From: Juglans regia | Taxonomy: Eukaryota; Streptophyta; Magnoliopsida; Fagales; Juglandaceae | Reading direction: 5' to 3' | NCBI RefSeq assembly: GCF_001411555.2 | Contig: NC_049905.1 | Span: 8,833,053 to 8,897,052, forward strand | DNA: 64,000 nucleotides | Part shown: positions 22,141 through 35,250 of the stretch, piece after piece | Layout of the letters: the number at the start of each line of letters is the position of its first letter | Position numbering within the stretch: the stretch's first letter is position 1 | Program-made: the position numbers and the translations under genes | Notes under the pieces: model-generated | What the model saw: only the letters and a program-made list of their open reading frames with translations | Told to the model about the DNA's origin: nothing | Databases searched by the model: none

Positions 22141-23579
22141 ATCAAAAAAACTGAATTGATATAAACTCTATCAACTCCAAAACTAGCTAAAGCACTTCCA
22201 TATATACACACATATGTTATATATTTCTTCTGTTATCATTAAACATAATCCACATAAAATGCCAACTTCACAATCAGCCAATATAAATAACATAGCAAAA
22301 CAAGAATTTCTAACAATATGGCAACTTGTAGAAGCAGTTCATACATCTAGATTCAAGAACTGCATGTTAAAGGACTTGATTTACACGTCAAAAGCATGAG
22401 ATGTGGTCTTGGCACAAAAACAGCTTTCCTTGAAATCACTTAGTCTCTCAGGCAACATTGTACCTTTAAAATAGTTGTAACTTTCAGTCCCCATGCTAAT
22501 TGATTGAGACTAGCTGCATAAAAATAACAAGATAACCTTATCCATTACTATCATGTTATTAATAAATGTGGAGGCTAGCAAACTAGAATAACTCTTAGTA
22601 GAGATAGCTCATGAGTAACTTTCTACCCTAAATGATAGTTTCTGGATTCATGCAATGATTCCTAGCTTAAATATCCACTATGTAAAAAAATCTGAAACAT
22701 TATATCCAATCTTAAATATCCAATGGAAAAAAATCTGTACATTATATGCTAGCTAAAATATCTTATGGCAAAAAAGTCCGCATCATTATATGTTATCTTA
22801 AATATCCAATGGCAAAAAAATCTGCTATACCATCAACTGTCTTAAATATTCAAAAACCAACCCTACCACTTGTACACATTATTTGAGAATAATCACTTTT
22901 ATCCATCTATATGCATGGTACCATATGCATGGCATGACATAAAGCAGATAATGTGATAATTAATAATGCAATACATGGACCAAGAATGCAAATGAGTAAT
23001 ATGCACCTGTCAATATGCATGTGTTGTATGACCTTCCTATCACTTCCAACCAAGTCACATCGTAAGTTGCTCAACAAAAGTTTTTCTCAATACCATCATC
23101 CCCATCAACTGGCTGATCAAACTTCAACAGCAGTTCAAAAATGCAAAAGTAAGGATGATTTCTACACTACCCAAGATGCCTAAGCATCAATGGGAGTCTC
23201 GTTATGAGACTCCCTTTGAGACTCTAGATCTTTCATGTGAGTGCTCATCAATTTCTCATAGTCTCTAAATTGATTCTTGAATTCTAGTAAATCAAATCTC
23301 AGTGCCTCTAACTAGTTCCTGTACAAATTTACATCATTCTTGTTCTTCTCGTCCTTCTCAACAATACATTAATAATCCCTATTGTTTCGCAATGAAAGAG
23401 ATGGTTCAGGGATAACAGAGTGGCCTAGTCCCATTGCATAACTTGGTCGATGTCCTAAAACCTCCTTGAACCACTCTAGCATCAAATTCTACATCCATAG
23501 ATAATGAACACCATTATGTAATGTTTAAGAAGTTTTAATTTAAAAACATCAAACGATTTAACCACTTACATAATTGTGT

Positions 23580-24800
23580 TCTGCAGTGTCGGTGATAAAT
23601 CTACCTTTCTTTTTTTACCAATGCACTTCTTTATAAAAATTTGCCAAATTCGAGGCTTGTGCCTTCTTTGTCATCAAAGACTTTGTTAGGTACTCCAATC
23701 ACAAGATAGAAATAACTCTTTTTCATAGATGAATATACTACCTACAATTTACCGTTTCCTCCATAATCCTAACGAAAGGCTTCCTGCCACCTATATGGTT
23801 GATCTGCTATTTTTGCCTATTCTTTCTATTTCTCTTTGACATTTTCTGGTATTTAATTTTGAAACATTACTTCCTCATTCTATAAAATGATCCCTACTGC
23901 ACTAGTAATAAAAAATGATATGTAAACCATTATGTTTTAACAAAGAAAGAACTTAATATACATTAATATTTACCTTGAAGCCTTCACTTGACCATATTGC
24001 ATATAAATGTTTCCATATGGGCTTCTCCATCCAGGTTGTCCCACTACAAAGTGCCACTTCGTGTGTTGCATATCCTAGGTATTGCTTGCGTAGTAAGTAG
24101 TGGAATTCATTGTATTTTCGAGCAAGTGCGTTTGTCGCACACTCACAATGGGAATTTTGTGTCCAATCCTATATAAAGTCAGCCTATGAAAAAAATATAT
24201 TAGTGAAAATTGCATTTCTTTTTAGACTTGGTGTTTGTAGTAGTAAAATTGTGTTTCAGACAAAACAAGTAATAAAATATCATACTCGAACACGGTCGAT
24301 GAGCTCATCTTTCTCCGCTTTGTCTACTTTTTTCCAACTTGAATGGCGCATGTTTGCATGAAGTCTCACAATTGTTGTCTCTCATCCAGAAAATGTGTTG
24401 TAATTCTCGCATGATGGATCTCTTTGTCCATCCTTAATATTCAAAGGTATCTTCCCAAATTTAAGAAGGTGTTCAAATAGCATGTCTTTCGCTGGTCCCC
24501 GACCACGTTTTCGAGTTGGCAAATCTGTAGAATCTGAGCCCAACATCATACGCAATTCTATTAGACCTCTCTTGACGAAGTGAAGAAGTGGAATAAACAT
24601 TATTATTCTCAAAAGGGTCAATCTTGCAACTTACATTCAATAGCCATAGTCCTAGGAGCATCATTAGCATCTTCTATGGCCTCATCTACACCCACATATG
24701 GTGGTTGAGTTGAATGATCTGATGATTCAACCTACTCTGTATCTCCTACATCACGCAATAGCGAAAGCCCATGACGTAACCTAGAGACTCTACCTACTGA
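23580..24800 (-). pseudogene. TNPA-like / Ptta-En-Spm plant transposase remnant
   Basis: The minus-strand frame near 24,621-24,382 encodes TRKRGRGPAKDMLFEHLLKF and then GKIPLNIKDGQRDPSCENYN. This is the DNA-binding-protein start typical of Ptta/En/Spm plant transposases (pattern RGRG..., then a basic linker and a C/N-rich turn). Further along the same strand, around 23,690-23,580, another frame gives KSLMTKKAQASNLANFYKEV and then HW, followed by KKRKVDLS. This is the conserved C-terminal part of the same family (typically an xFYxxTHxxKKxGxxV motif). The parts lie in different frames with stops between them. The protein would normally bind subterminal repeats and help TNP2 excise the element. 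Confidence 0.6.
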
Positions 24801-24899
24801 TACGTGCCCACAACGTCCACCTCGTCCATGGAGTCTTTCTCTTACCCATTCCACTATTGTCAATACATGCAATAGTAGTCCTACAGTACTTATGATAAG

Positions 24900-27560
24900 G
24901 AGGAAACATTAGTTATTAGTTCATTCCCCCTATTTTCATGAACAATTCCAGGCCTCTCACCCAACATTAAATATGAAAACATAGCAAAGATGCATGCTTT
25001 ATAATTTTTTTGGCTATGCCTAAAACGTATATGAATCTTGGATCATATACTATAGGTGAAACACGAAAATACTCGTATAAATGAAAAGTCTTTTCTACAT
25101 GAAAAGGAAGTTCCAGCATTATATCATTCATGTCAAATTGATACCAAACTATCAATTTTCCATTTTACACTAATGGACTGCAACAAAAAATAAGACTTAT
25201 TTTAAATGAGTTACTAAAAGTTAATGCTGCACACCAGTTAAGTCAACAACATCCTTAACATGGGTAAGAGGAATTGCATGTCAGGACTAGGAAAAAAATA
25301 CCTATAATTCCTACCATCAAATATCCCAATGAATACAGAACAAGACATTATATTTTTGCCTTCTTTCTAAGAAACATGCATCATGTAATAATAATAATAA
25401 TAAAAAATTAAAAAAAGCTATAATTTTTACCTACAAGAATGCTTAACTCATGTTGGTTGGGAAAAAAAATCTTGTTTTTGAGTATGGGTGAGTGGCCAAC
25501 ATTTACGTGATATGAAATAAGCCCATCACTCCATCGTGCATGAACTTTAATTTTAATATGAGACTTAGCCACTCAAACTAGAATGCAACTCTAGCAAGTG
25601 CATAATATGACAATATATGAAGAATCTCTTATTAATACTTTACAGCAAGTGTTATGAACAAAGTACAAAAATTTTAAGAGAGAGAGAGAGTCAGGCAAGA
25701 GAGAGAAATGGCAAATCCAGGCTTCGTATTACTGGCAGTAGTGTGATCTTAGGTCTTTGTTAGACCCCACGTTGGAAATCAGCTTGCTTCACTTTTGGAA
25801 TGTATGAGGTTCGAGAAATTCCCAGATGCACTCGTCTCCTTCAGCTTCCAGACTCTGTTCACTCCAATTTTATGTGACCAAAGTGAGTGGTCTCCTCTTT
25901 CGTGTGATAAGAACTAAGGGTTGTCAACTTAACCACTGTAGTGATTGGAAATGTAGAGTTAACAAAGTACAGATTTTTCTTTTCTGATAATCTCTCCACT
26001 TTTGTCCGCCTGAACTTTGTCTTTCCAACCCCTGTCTCTATCTTATTTTTATCTTCTATGTCCTACAACCATTGCTATAGCAAGCTATTAGTGCATGCTT
26101 CTTTTTTTACAAAGAGTTTCTAACACTTTGTTTTATTTGTTAAAAAATAAAAGGTTTACAATATTATTAAAAAACACATCCTTATACCATGCTAAAAAGG
26201 AAAAAAAAGATTGGAAAAATAAAATAAAAACTCTCATACATAGCAACCAGGCTAGAGCCACCAACGGGAATAGTAGGATTTTCATTTTTTTAATATGGGT
26301 GGCTCTATAAGCAAATGGAGAATTGAAGTATAAAAACAAATAATAATTTTAATTTAAATATGAGTTAGTTTGCATATTCTTGTAAATACTTTTGTAAAAT
26401 TGTGTTGTATACAAGTGTTGATTCTTGATTATATCCCTTTAAACCCCCCTCTAGGTGTTGTAACATCATAAATTGGAGATAAAATGAATAAGTCATAAAA
26501 GTTGCACTTGTATGAATGTGGAGACTTCCATTTTACTCAAACACCGAGCAATAGCCCCATCCTCAACAGCAACAACACTCCCATATTGCACTTCCTTGGG
26601 AAGACGACAACAACAAACTCAAGCCATTATTTAACATCATGCAGCCAATTCCTAGATTTTTTAATTGAAATATTGCATCTCAAGACTTTAAATAGGCTTA
26701 AACCCAGCAAATTAATAACTAATTTAGTAGCCAATGTTGATGAGCCCATTTTTATTTCTTAATTTGATTGGCTTGTCATCACATATCTAATGTTAATACA
26801 TTACGTCCTTATTAATATTGATAGGATGTTCAGCAGACTGATGAATACCCCATTTAGATATTAGTATTTATAAGAGGCACGCATGTAGGGGAGAGGTAGT
26901 AACCTACTATGGTCAGAGGATTTTATGATTTTTGGAACTCCTTTCGACCTGTCAAACCATCTTAATTCTATGAGAATCACATCAAATTATGTTGAAAGTG
27001 ATACTTATACTGAATAGAAATACCAAGAATTTATCCAACCTATTATAGTCACCACAAAAGTCAACTACCTACCTTTACTTAATTAGACAAACTTAGGAGA
27101 AATAAGAAAATATGGGAGATTACATTCATACCCTGGAAAATACAAACCATCTTTATGCCAGCTCATGAACCTCGTTATAAATGAGGCTACCACAAAAGCC
27201 TTCATCTGCATATAAGAGTAATGTGTTTGAGTCATTATGTAGATTCATGCATGTATTGTTACCTTGTTATGAATTTATATAGTATAACATATATTCAGGG
27301 TATATAATTATGAGTTGTATAGAAACCATTATATCATGTTACAATAATGTTTTTGCATATATTGGTTGGTTTGCAAGTCTTTTGGTGGGAAAAAACTAAT
27401 AGAAATTACCTTATTATTTAGTAGCCAATGTTGATGTCATACTAATATTCTCAATTCACATTGAATCTAGCTTATGTGGTTGATATGACTGTAATGTTCA
27501 TTCTACCAAAACTCATATATACACTAGAAAGATTAAACACATATAAAACCAACGAAATGG
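24900..27560. other. CACTA interior without recognised genes
   Basis: AT-rich sequence lies between the two transposase remnants. It has a (GA)n run at about 25,678-25,692 and no supported coding region. Small ORFs here have no recognisable motif. In this superfamily the stretch is often a long intron or spacer. Confidence 0.4.
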
Positions 27561-27571
27561 GAAATATAAAA

Positions 27572-30500
27572 TCATATCTTGCACTTTCCCATACCATAAT
27601 TTGAATCTGAGGCAGTATCATCGCCAATATTATTGTCTTCCTCGCTGCCACCACTATGGTCATTTATGTTGTCAGTTCCCAATTCCTCATCAAAGCTATC
27701 ATCTTCAAGAAAGACCTCTTGGTCAATTTGTTCAGATCTTTGATGTTCTAATATGGTTGAAGGGTCAATGAGCAAAGATTCTTCATCTACTCTATGCAAT
27801 GGATTCAGCAAGTCTGGGTCACTACAATTAACATACAACATGTTTCTGATATTAGTTTCATCTTCCTAATAAGCATCATTGTGAGAAGATTCTACATCAT
27901 CATCACTCTCAACCAAGGGAACTGAAGGAATGTTGTACACATTCCTATTAATTATCTTATGAACCACATACCAACTACCTGCCAAACTAATATTTTTTAA
28001 GTAAAACACATGCTGAGCTTGGCATGCAAGAGAAAAAGGCTCATCTTTATACCATGTTCTAAAAGTATTCAGACTCGTCAAGTGGTCGCCAACACGTATC
28101 TCTATTTTTCTATCGCCAATGTCCCATCAATCACATTGAAATAAAAATACCCTACGCCACCCCATATAGTGTAATTCTAAAATATCATTCAATACCCCAT
28201 AGAAGTCAATTGGCTTTGATCGATGTTCTCTAGGGACAACCACACCGTTGTTTTGCATTTGAAGATGTATCTCACACCTCTTTGTATGAAACCTAATTCC
28301 ATTCATTATATATCTAGCATACGTTGCAACCCACTTGTCGGGATGACATGCGAGTGCATAAATTTCATCAAGAACTTTGGCTAGATTCATCTTACGCAAC
28401 CTTGAATCTAATAGGTAAGTCAAATGCAACTACAATTAGTATATATAGAACTTGAAGATGCACTTGTAATATCACTAATTATATGCCCACAAACCTCCAT
28501 GCATGAGAATTTTTATGCAAGCCACAAAAATTACATTGAAAATACTTACGCGTTTCCTAAACCATCCGGGAAATTGAGCCTGGTGCCTATGCTCAATGTT
28601 AGTTGTGCCTTCCCTTTTGATCTTGTTATAATGCTCACTATCAAAAACAGAGTGTTATTTTCTGCACTAGAAATGGATTGGATAAGTAGTAAAGTAACTA
28701 AAAAGATTAATCACTTATTCTAGGTAATACTCAATCTCATCACAATTATTAAGTACATACTAGTAGGCCCTTGCGAAAAGTGTTTCTTGTATCATGTGAG
28801 TGTTAGATGACCCTAACGGACTCACCTTTTGTGAGAATATAGAAAAAAAATTATTGATTAGATGGTTGTGAAAGGTCTGAGTTTCTTTCAACGCATTGGT
28901 ATCTGGTCTCAATGTCATTTAGATACATTAAGCAAAGTGTCAAGCACTCAACATGAACATAGGCTTCAACAACTGAACCCTCAGGACGAGCTTTATCCCG
29001 GATGTAACGCTTGAACTTGCCCAAGTACCTCTCAAAAGGGTACATCCACTTGTGTTGCACTAGTCCTACAAGTAATGCCTCGTCTGGTAAATGAATTGCG
29101 AGGTGCACCATTATATCAAAAAATGCAGGTGCGAATATCATCTGAAATTTATAGAGGATGATAGAAATATATGCTTGAAGCCGAATCAACAATTCAAAAG
29201 TCAATGTTTGTGCACACAATTCTTTGAAAGAAGTACTTAACTCGGTTATAGTTAGGCAGATGTCGAGTAGTAAGTAACCACCAATCACAACTAGAAGCAA
29301 CGTTTGCAAGAAAATATGACAATCAAGACTTGTCATTCCTGAAATTTTTCCTTCATTAATGTTCACACTCCTCGCAATATTTGAGGCAAAGCCATCGGGA
29401 AATTTAACTTGTGACAACCACTCGTAAAAAGGTATTATCTCATTACAATTTAAGGTGTAACTTGCAAGACTTATTGTGCAACGATCACCATCATGATGTA
29501 AATGTAATTATTTCCTTAGTCTAAGATTGACCAAATCCCTACGTACATTTGAAGTGTCCTTAGTTTTTCCATTGATACTTAGCAATGTTCCTAATACACT
29601 ATCACAATTGTTTTTCTTAATATGCATTACGTCGAGGTTATGTCTCAATTCCAAGTCTGGCCAATGCAAAAAATCAAAACATATGCACTTTTCCATCCAA
29701 TTTAATTCTTGCAGTGCCCGTTTCCTCTTCCTTGAACCATTGTCGAATTGGACATTAGAGACCATGCATAGTTGTTCAAGTGTAGCCTAGGCTGTAAGTT
29801 TTGATGGTTGAACACGATATTCTTCTTTACCGTAAAAAGCACGCTTTTTCCTTCACCAAGGGTGGTCCGGCACCAACCACCAACGATGGCCCATATAACA
29901 ATGTTTATGCCCATACACAAATCACAAAGAATTAGTTTCAGCATTACATGTAAGACATGTCATCTTTCCCTTCGTGCTCCACCCAAAAAGATTGGCATAT
30001 GTTAGAAAATCATTGATAGTCCAGAGTAATGTTGCATGTAATCAAAAAATCTATGAACTGAATGCATCATATGTCTTAATACCATATTCCCATAATTCTT
30101 TTAATTCATCAACTAAAGGACATAAAAAGACATCAATATCATTTTCAGGTGATTTAGGACCAGGAATTAGACATATCATCACAAAGTATGGATCTTTCCT
30201 GCAAGACCAAGGCGACAAGTTGTAAGGCAGAAGTTTTACTGGCCATATGTTGTACGGTTTGTTTATGCTATTAAACGAGTTAAGCCAATCACATGCAAGT
30301 CCAAGCCTCACATTACGAGCATCTTTGGCAAACTAATCATGCTTGTTATCAAAAGCTTTCCAAACCCTAAAATTTACTGGATGCCTCATACAACTTGGAT
30401 CATTGATACGTTCTTCTTTATGTCATCTCATGGCTTGTGCTGTCTTCTTTGACATAAAAAGTCTTTGCAACCTTGTTTTCAAAGGAAAATAGCACATTAC

Positions 30501-31176
30501 TTTCTAAGGAACACGTTGTTTACCTATCGATGAGACCCACCTAGATGCCTTGCATATAGGGCACTCATCTTTGTCGACATAATCTTTCCAGAATAAGACA
30601 CAATCATTTGGGCATACATGTATCTTAGTGTAACTAAATCTCAATCCACGCTCTAAGCGACGAGCATCATTATAATGTTTAGGCAAGAGAGCATTTGAGA
30701 ATGCATATTTCAATAGTATATCACCTTGTTAAAGGATTTCACGCTCCAACCCCCAGTTGTCTTGATGTGGAGCAATTTCATCATAAATGATAAATTCGAG
30801 AAGTTTGTACATGATGGATAGAGTGGACGTCGTGCATCCTCTAACAACTGTTCAAAGGTCTAGTGTCTTGGAGCACTAAAGTTGTTTTGTGAAGCATCAC
30901 CTTCACTACAACTAGCATTTAAACCATCTGTACTATCCATAAAGGATCCCACCCAGATGTCATCTAACATCTCGTCTATGTCATCAATATAGTCACGAAA
31001 TCGGATCCATCATCCTCATCGTATGAGCGAGTGGCAATGAAAGGGTCTTCTTCTCCATGGAATATCCATTTTGTATAATTAGTATCAATCCCCCTTAAGA
31101 GCAAATGATCTTTCACAAGGAATCTTCGACAAGGACACCTAATGGAATCACTCTCGGGGGCATTGGATTGAGTCAT
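27572..31176 (-). pseudogene. CACTA TNP2-type transposase, broken
   Basis: Domain remnants run in order along the minus strand. At 31,176-30,976 is the transposase-associated domain (IRCPCRRFLVKD, then YTKWIFHGEED). At 30,713-30,504 is the TNP2 start with CPNDCVLFWKD and CPICKASRW, a zinc-finger-like pair. At 30,311-30,051 is the core (VRLGLACDWLNSFNSI, IPGPKSPENDIDVFL, LVDELKELW). At 29,417-28,851 is a DUF4218-like segment (188 codons; PFERYLGKFKRYIRDKARPE). At 28,429-28,127 is DUF4216 (GRRVFLFQCD-type end), and at 27,841-27,572 an acidic C-terminal tail. Many stops and frame changes separate them. The usual DGFNPF motif has become DWLNSF. The family enzyme cuts the CACTA ends. This copy cannot. 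Confidence 0.85.
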
Positions 31177-34100
31177 GGATATGAATTGATTAACTCATTC
31201 AATATATTCAATGGATCACAATCTATCTTCAATAAGACTTTTGATCAACTTAAACTACCTACAAAGTGGAAGAAATGATCTATTTTAAGCCAAGTTGTTG
31301 CAATGCATTGCTATACTTCAGGTCTTACATAATTTCACTATGTAAGATAAGGAAATGGAATTGGATATGAATTAATAGAATATATCTATATGTAGGATAA
31401 TATCCATTTTCATAGAACATGTCTCTATGAAAAGCAATGGCAACGTAGTGAAAGCGGCTAAAAGTTGAGGTGAAAATGTCTATTAAAGATGCAATTGCAA
31501 ACCATCCATATAGATCACTATGGTACTACATGATATAAATTTAATAAAAAAACATATGCAACATTTAGTCAAGAAAAAATAAACATGCATGTCAAAGCCT
31601 ACTGCATATAGTTGGAAGTGTCATGACTAGGAGAAAGAAGAATGTACCTTTATTCCATAGCAAGTGTTATAAATGACACGACCAAACCAGTAAAAAAGAA
31701 TAATCATGCTTTATGAATGTAGTGAATTGGTTGATAGGATATGGAAAGCATATAGCATATGAAGAGCAATGTAAAGTAATTGAAAGTTAATACTGTCCAT
31801 GAATATGATAATTATAGTAATACATTTCTTTCAACTTGTTGTCAAAATAGTATGTTTATTTGTTTAACTAAACACCAACCTGTTTTATCAGACACACTTA
31901 TCTAGAGGAAATCCTTATAATTGATATTAATTAGCATAATATCAAATGGGAAAACTGTGAAAAAACAAAGAAGTTTACTGCTCCATAGATTACGTTAATA
32001 CTACATGGTTTGCATGCATAGCTAAAAATAATAATGATCTGTAAACCAGTTGACAGACACATGGCAACTACAATTGAAAAGAGTGTAACAATTATGTTTC
32101 TACAAATATCCAATGGCAAAAACCTTTAAGCCACAAAGTTCAAAACACGCTCTAATTCCTAGATATATATAAAATAAGCAAGTTTAAAATCAAGAATGAA
32201 TTTAAAAATATCATCAAAGTGGCCACCAGAAGTAGAATTGGTTTTGGTCTAAAGGACATAAAAGTTGCAAGAAGAATGAAGGATAATATGTATTGTTTGA
32301 ACTGCAGAAATGTATAATGTTTTATTACCGTTGGTTCTTTAGATTAATCATCAGTACTAAATCAAGCTATTCAAGCCATATAGTATAAGAATGTAAAAGC
32401 AAAAAGGCTCATACCCCATGACGAAATAATAATGGTCTTTTAGTCAATTATGCCAGTAAGTAAAAAGTCTGCCTACTAATCTGAGGGCCATTTCCATCTG
32501 CTCAATAGAATGTTCTATTGAATCATATCAATCAATACACAATTAGTAAATCATGTGGATTAAGCAAATTAACAAGAAAAATAGTTGGTAACACAAAAGT
32601 GAACAAAAAAACATACATAAAGTTGAATATACACAAAGAAATATATAGACCCCAACTCACAAGTGTTCCCAAGTATGTGAAAAATGAGATTAGGAGGCAG
32701 TTGTCCCTATATCAAGCAATAATATGGCAAGTATTACACCAAGTGTGAAGCCAAAAACAGCTTAGCGTTAATATGCTAAGCTGCCCAAGATTTAAGAGGT
32801 TGCAACATCACAAGTTAACCGTCTGACAAAACAAAAGACAACTTAAACACCAACATTGATGAAGGAAGTATAAGAATGTAAAAATAGAATCTTAAAAAGA
32901 AAAACAAATAAACAAATAAAAAAAAAACCCTCAATAAATTGGAAAGTCTATTTTGTGATCTCTAACATATATACTTTAAACTACGTCTGACTAATTCTAT
33001 AATACTTCACCCCTTTATTGGCTATAATTTTGGGATGTTAAATTACCTTATTGAAAATACCCAACTAGCTAGCTAGGAGTGTGCATGATGAAACGATCCC
33101 CAGATATATAAAGTTAGATTTCCAGCATGCTTCGAGAATTCTTTAAATATAATAAAATGCAAAGTCTTTGTTCATTACTACAAATCCAATGGAATTAACT
33201 TAAATGGCAATGGAGCAAATGGGATCCACACTAAATTTTGAGCCAAAGAAGTGTTTTAGAGGTACCTAGCTACCAGCTAACATAAAAAATACCATTACTA
33301 TCAGCAAAGTGAGCAAAACTCAAACAAACCCGAGTTATTTCATCTTAGTCTGCATAGTCGAATCTATTATACAATAATATCCTTTTGCTTGATGGAACTT
33401 GCAATATATTAGCCACATCTAGAAGCTGTAACTTTATATATGGCAACATGGTGAAGGGAAGGAGGAGAATCGGTTTTTTCATAAGGGAATCAACATGTGA
33501 ATATTGGGGGACTGAGAAACTTAGCTGTATATTCTTTAAGAATATTGTATTAATTGATTTTTGTGTAAGGTGTTGAAGGGAACAGGGAACATTATATGCA
33601 TTTAAAGCTTAACTATTAAAAGAGTTCTAAATGCTTCACAATCTTGGTATCCCAGACTTTTGGCTTGTAGAGTTTTATCTAGATATAAGATGCAACTAGC
33701 AATTTTCCTGCGATATCAGATCTACCAAGCAAAACCTCATATCCCGTCATTATCCAATGCCAAAAAAATTGAGAGAAACAGAGAAATACTGCAAAATAGG
33801 GGAGGCTCAATATAATTTGAGGGAGATTTACCTGATCGTAGCTTCCAATTACTCCCAGTGCAAGCTCACATTAAAGGCAGGAGAAATTGTTAATTTTTGT
33901 AAGATCACTCAAGGGATGGGGAGGACTGAGCAGTCGGTGCTAGGGATAGAGAATCTCCCAATAATACTGCCAATCGACCAGAAAACTGCAGCACCAAACC
34001 ATGATTAATCATCACCGTTGAAGATGATGCAGTGGTTGCTGGTTCAAAACAAGAAAGGGGCAGCTATGATTTCTGATCTGTAGTTGTATAGATGTTTCTC

Positions 34101-34490
34101 AAGCCACCTTATTAGTTTACTTTCAATGAGAAAGTATGCAGTGAAATAGAGAGACTTATGAAAAAAGAGGGAAAAAGTCCTACGGGTTCCAATAACACTA
34201 AATTTATATATCCCATTTATTGCAGCAATTTTAATTTGTCACAAAAAGCTTAAGTCATCACCAAAATGGAAACCACATGAGTAGCAGCAATAAAATGTCA
34301 TTATAATACACTAAAGACTCGTCGAAATTGACTTCTAATGTCAAAAATATTTGTGTCAATATTATGTTGCCGAAAATAGTGGTTTTTAGTGACAAATTCA
34401 TCACTTCTTTCTGAGGATGTCACTTTTGGGGATAAAAGTAAGTATTTGCAGCAAGTTTTGATCTGCTAGAGAAAAAGTGGTGGCAAAAAG
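31177..34490. other. CACTA 5' flank without recognised genes
   Basis: AT-rich DNA upstream (in element orientation) of the TNP2 remnant. Small ORFs at 32,518-32,748, 33,385-33,576 and 33,757-34,008 show no family motif. The last 230 bp carry subterminal-style repeats. Confidence 0.4.
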
Positions 34491-34491
34491 T

Positions 34492-34507
34492 CAAATATGT
34501 TGTAGTG
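34492..34507 (-). repeat. CACTA terminal inverted repeat (right end of the large element)
   Basis: CAAATATGTTGTAGTG inverts to CACTACAACATATTTG. TAG at 34,508-34,510 would be the target duplication. A further TAGTG follows at once, so the true end could be 34,512. Confidence 0.6.
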
Positions 34508-34519
34508 TAGTGGGGGTAT

Positions 34520-35250
34520 AAATGTCAATTTTTTAGGAATAATGTTGCTTTTATTTATATATTATCGTAAAAAATAATGTTTTCTTTTCAATCTCTCCCT
34601 CTCGCTCTCTATCTTTCTTTTTCCCTCCTTCCTAAGCATGCTTTTTGTCTAGATCATATTTATATAAGCATGCTTATTGTCTGAATCGACCATTAAGATA
34701 AGATCATCCACATATCATAATATAGTGTGTGATTTCATCAAGCTTAGTACTCTTGGTATCTGTCTAAACTCTAGATCAGTCTCTCCTATCTAATTTGACT
34801 AAAATAAATATGATAATGACCATTTAGTTGGCCACTGTTCCCTCTCTTTTGCAGTGTATTAATTCCATCGGTCGTTGAGTTTCACCTACAACCAAAACCA
34901 ACGTGCCCCATTCTTTATTACTATTCTTCCTTTTGAATTTTCAGATTCACATCCCCCTTCTTTTTTCTTTTTTTTTTCCTGGTATTTTCTGATGCAATCT
35001 TTCTTTGTTATGTGGCACACTTCAACTTTATATGTTATTTTGAAGGCTCTTTGCATTTATAAGCAAGCATTAATCTAATTAATTCACTAGATGCATATAT
35101 AAGCAATTAGTAATTATCAACGAGCTTAATAATATGATATCTATAATGAAAAGATTAGTAGCATGTTTTGATTGTTGATCCTATGTATTGATTGTAGATG
35201 TTAGTGACATGTTTTTATTTTAATTTCATATGTGTTGCTTGTTTTGGAGA
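34520..35250. other. Spacer between CACTA end and hAT transposase
   Basis: No gene. This is presumably the 5' part of the hAT element, but I could not find a convincing hAT terminal repeat here. Confidence 0.35.

Larger units (their letters stand above)
21690..34507 (-). mobile_element. Large degraded CACTA (En/Spm) transposon
   Basis: The element is defined by a TNP2-type transposase remnant (27,572-31,176) and a TNPA/Ptta-type remnant (about 23,580-24,800), both on the minus strand in the usual order. Its right end at 34,507 reads TATGTTGTAGTG, which inverts to CACTACAACATATTTGAC. Subterminal-style units such as TTTTTAGTGACAAATTCATC lie at 34,260-34,490. The left end is unresolved. Similar units (GCTGCTAAAAGTCATTTTTA, TTGCCACTAAAACATC) sit at 21,730-21,840, and a CACTACTGCAGAAATG candidate lies at 22,122, so the left border is only approximate. 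Both genes contain stops, so it is not autonomous. Confidence 0.7.
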
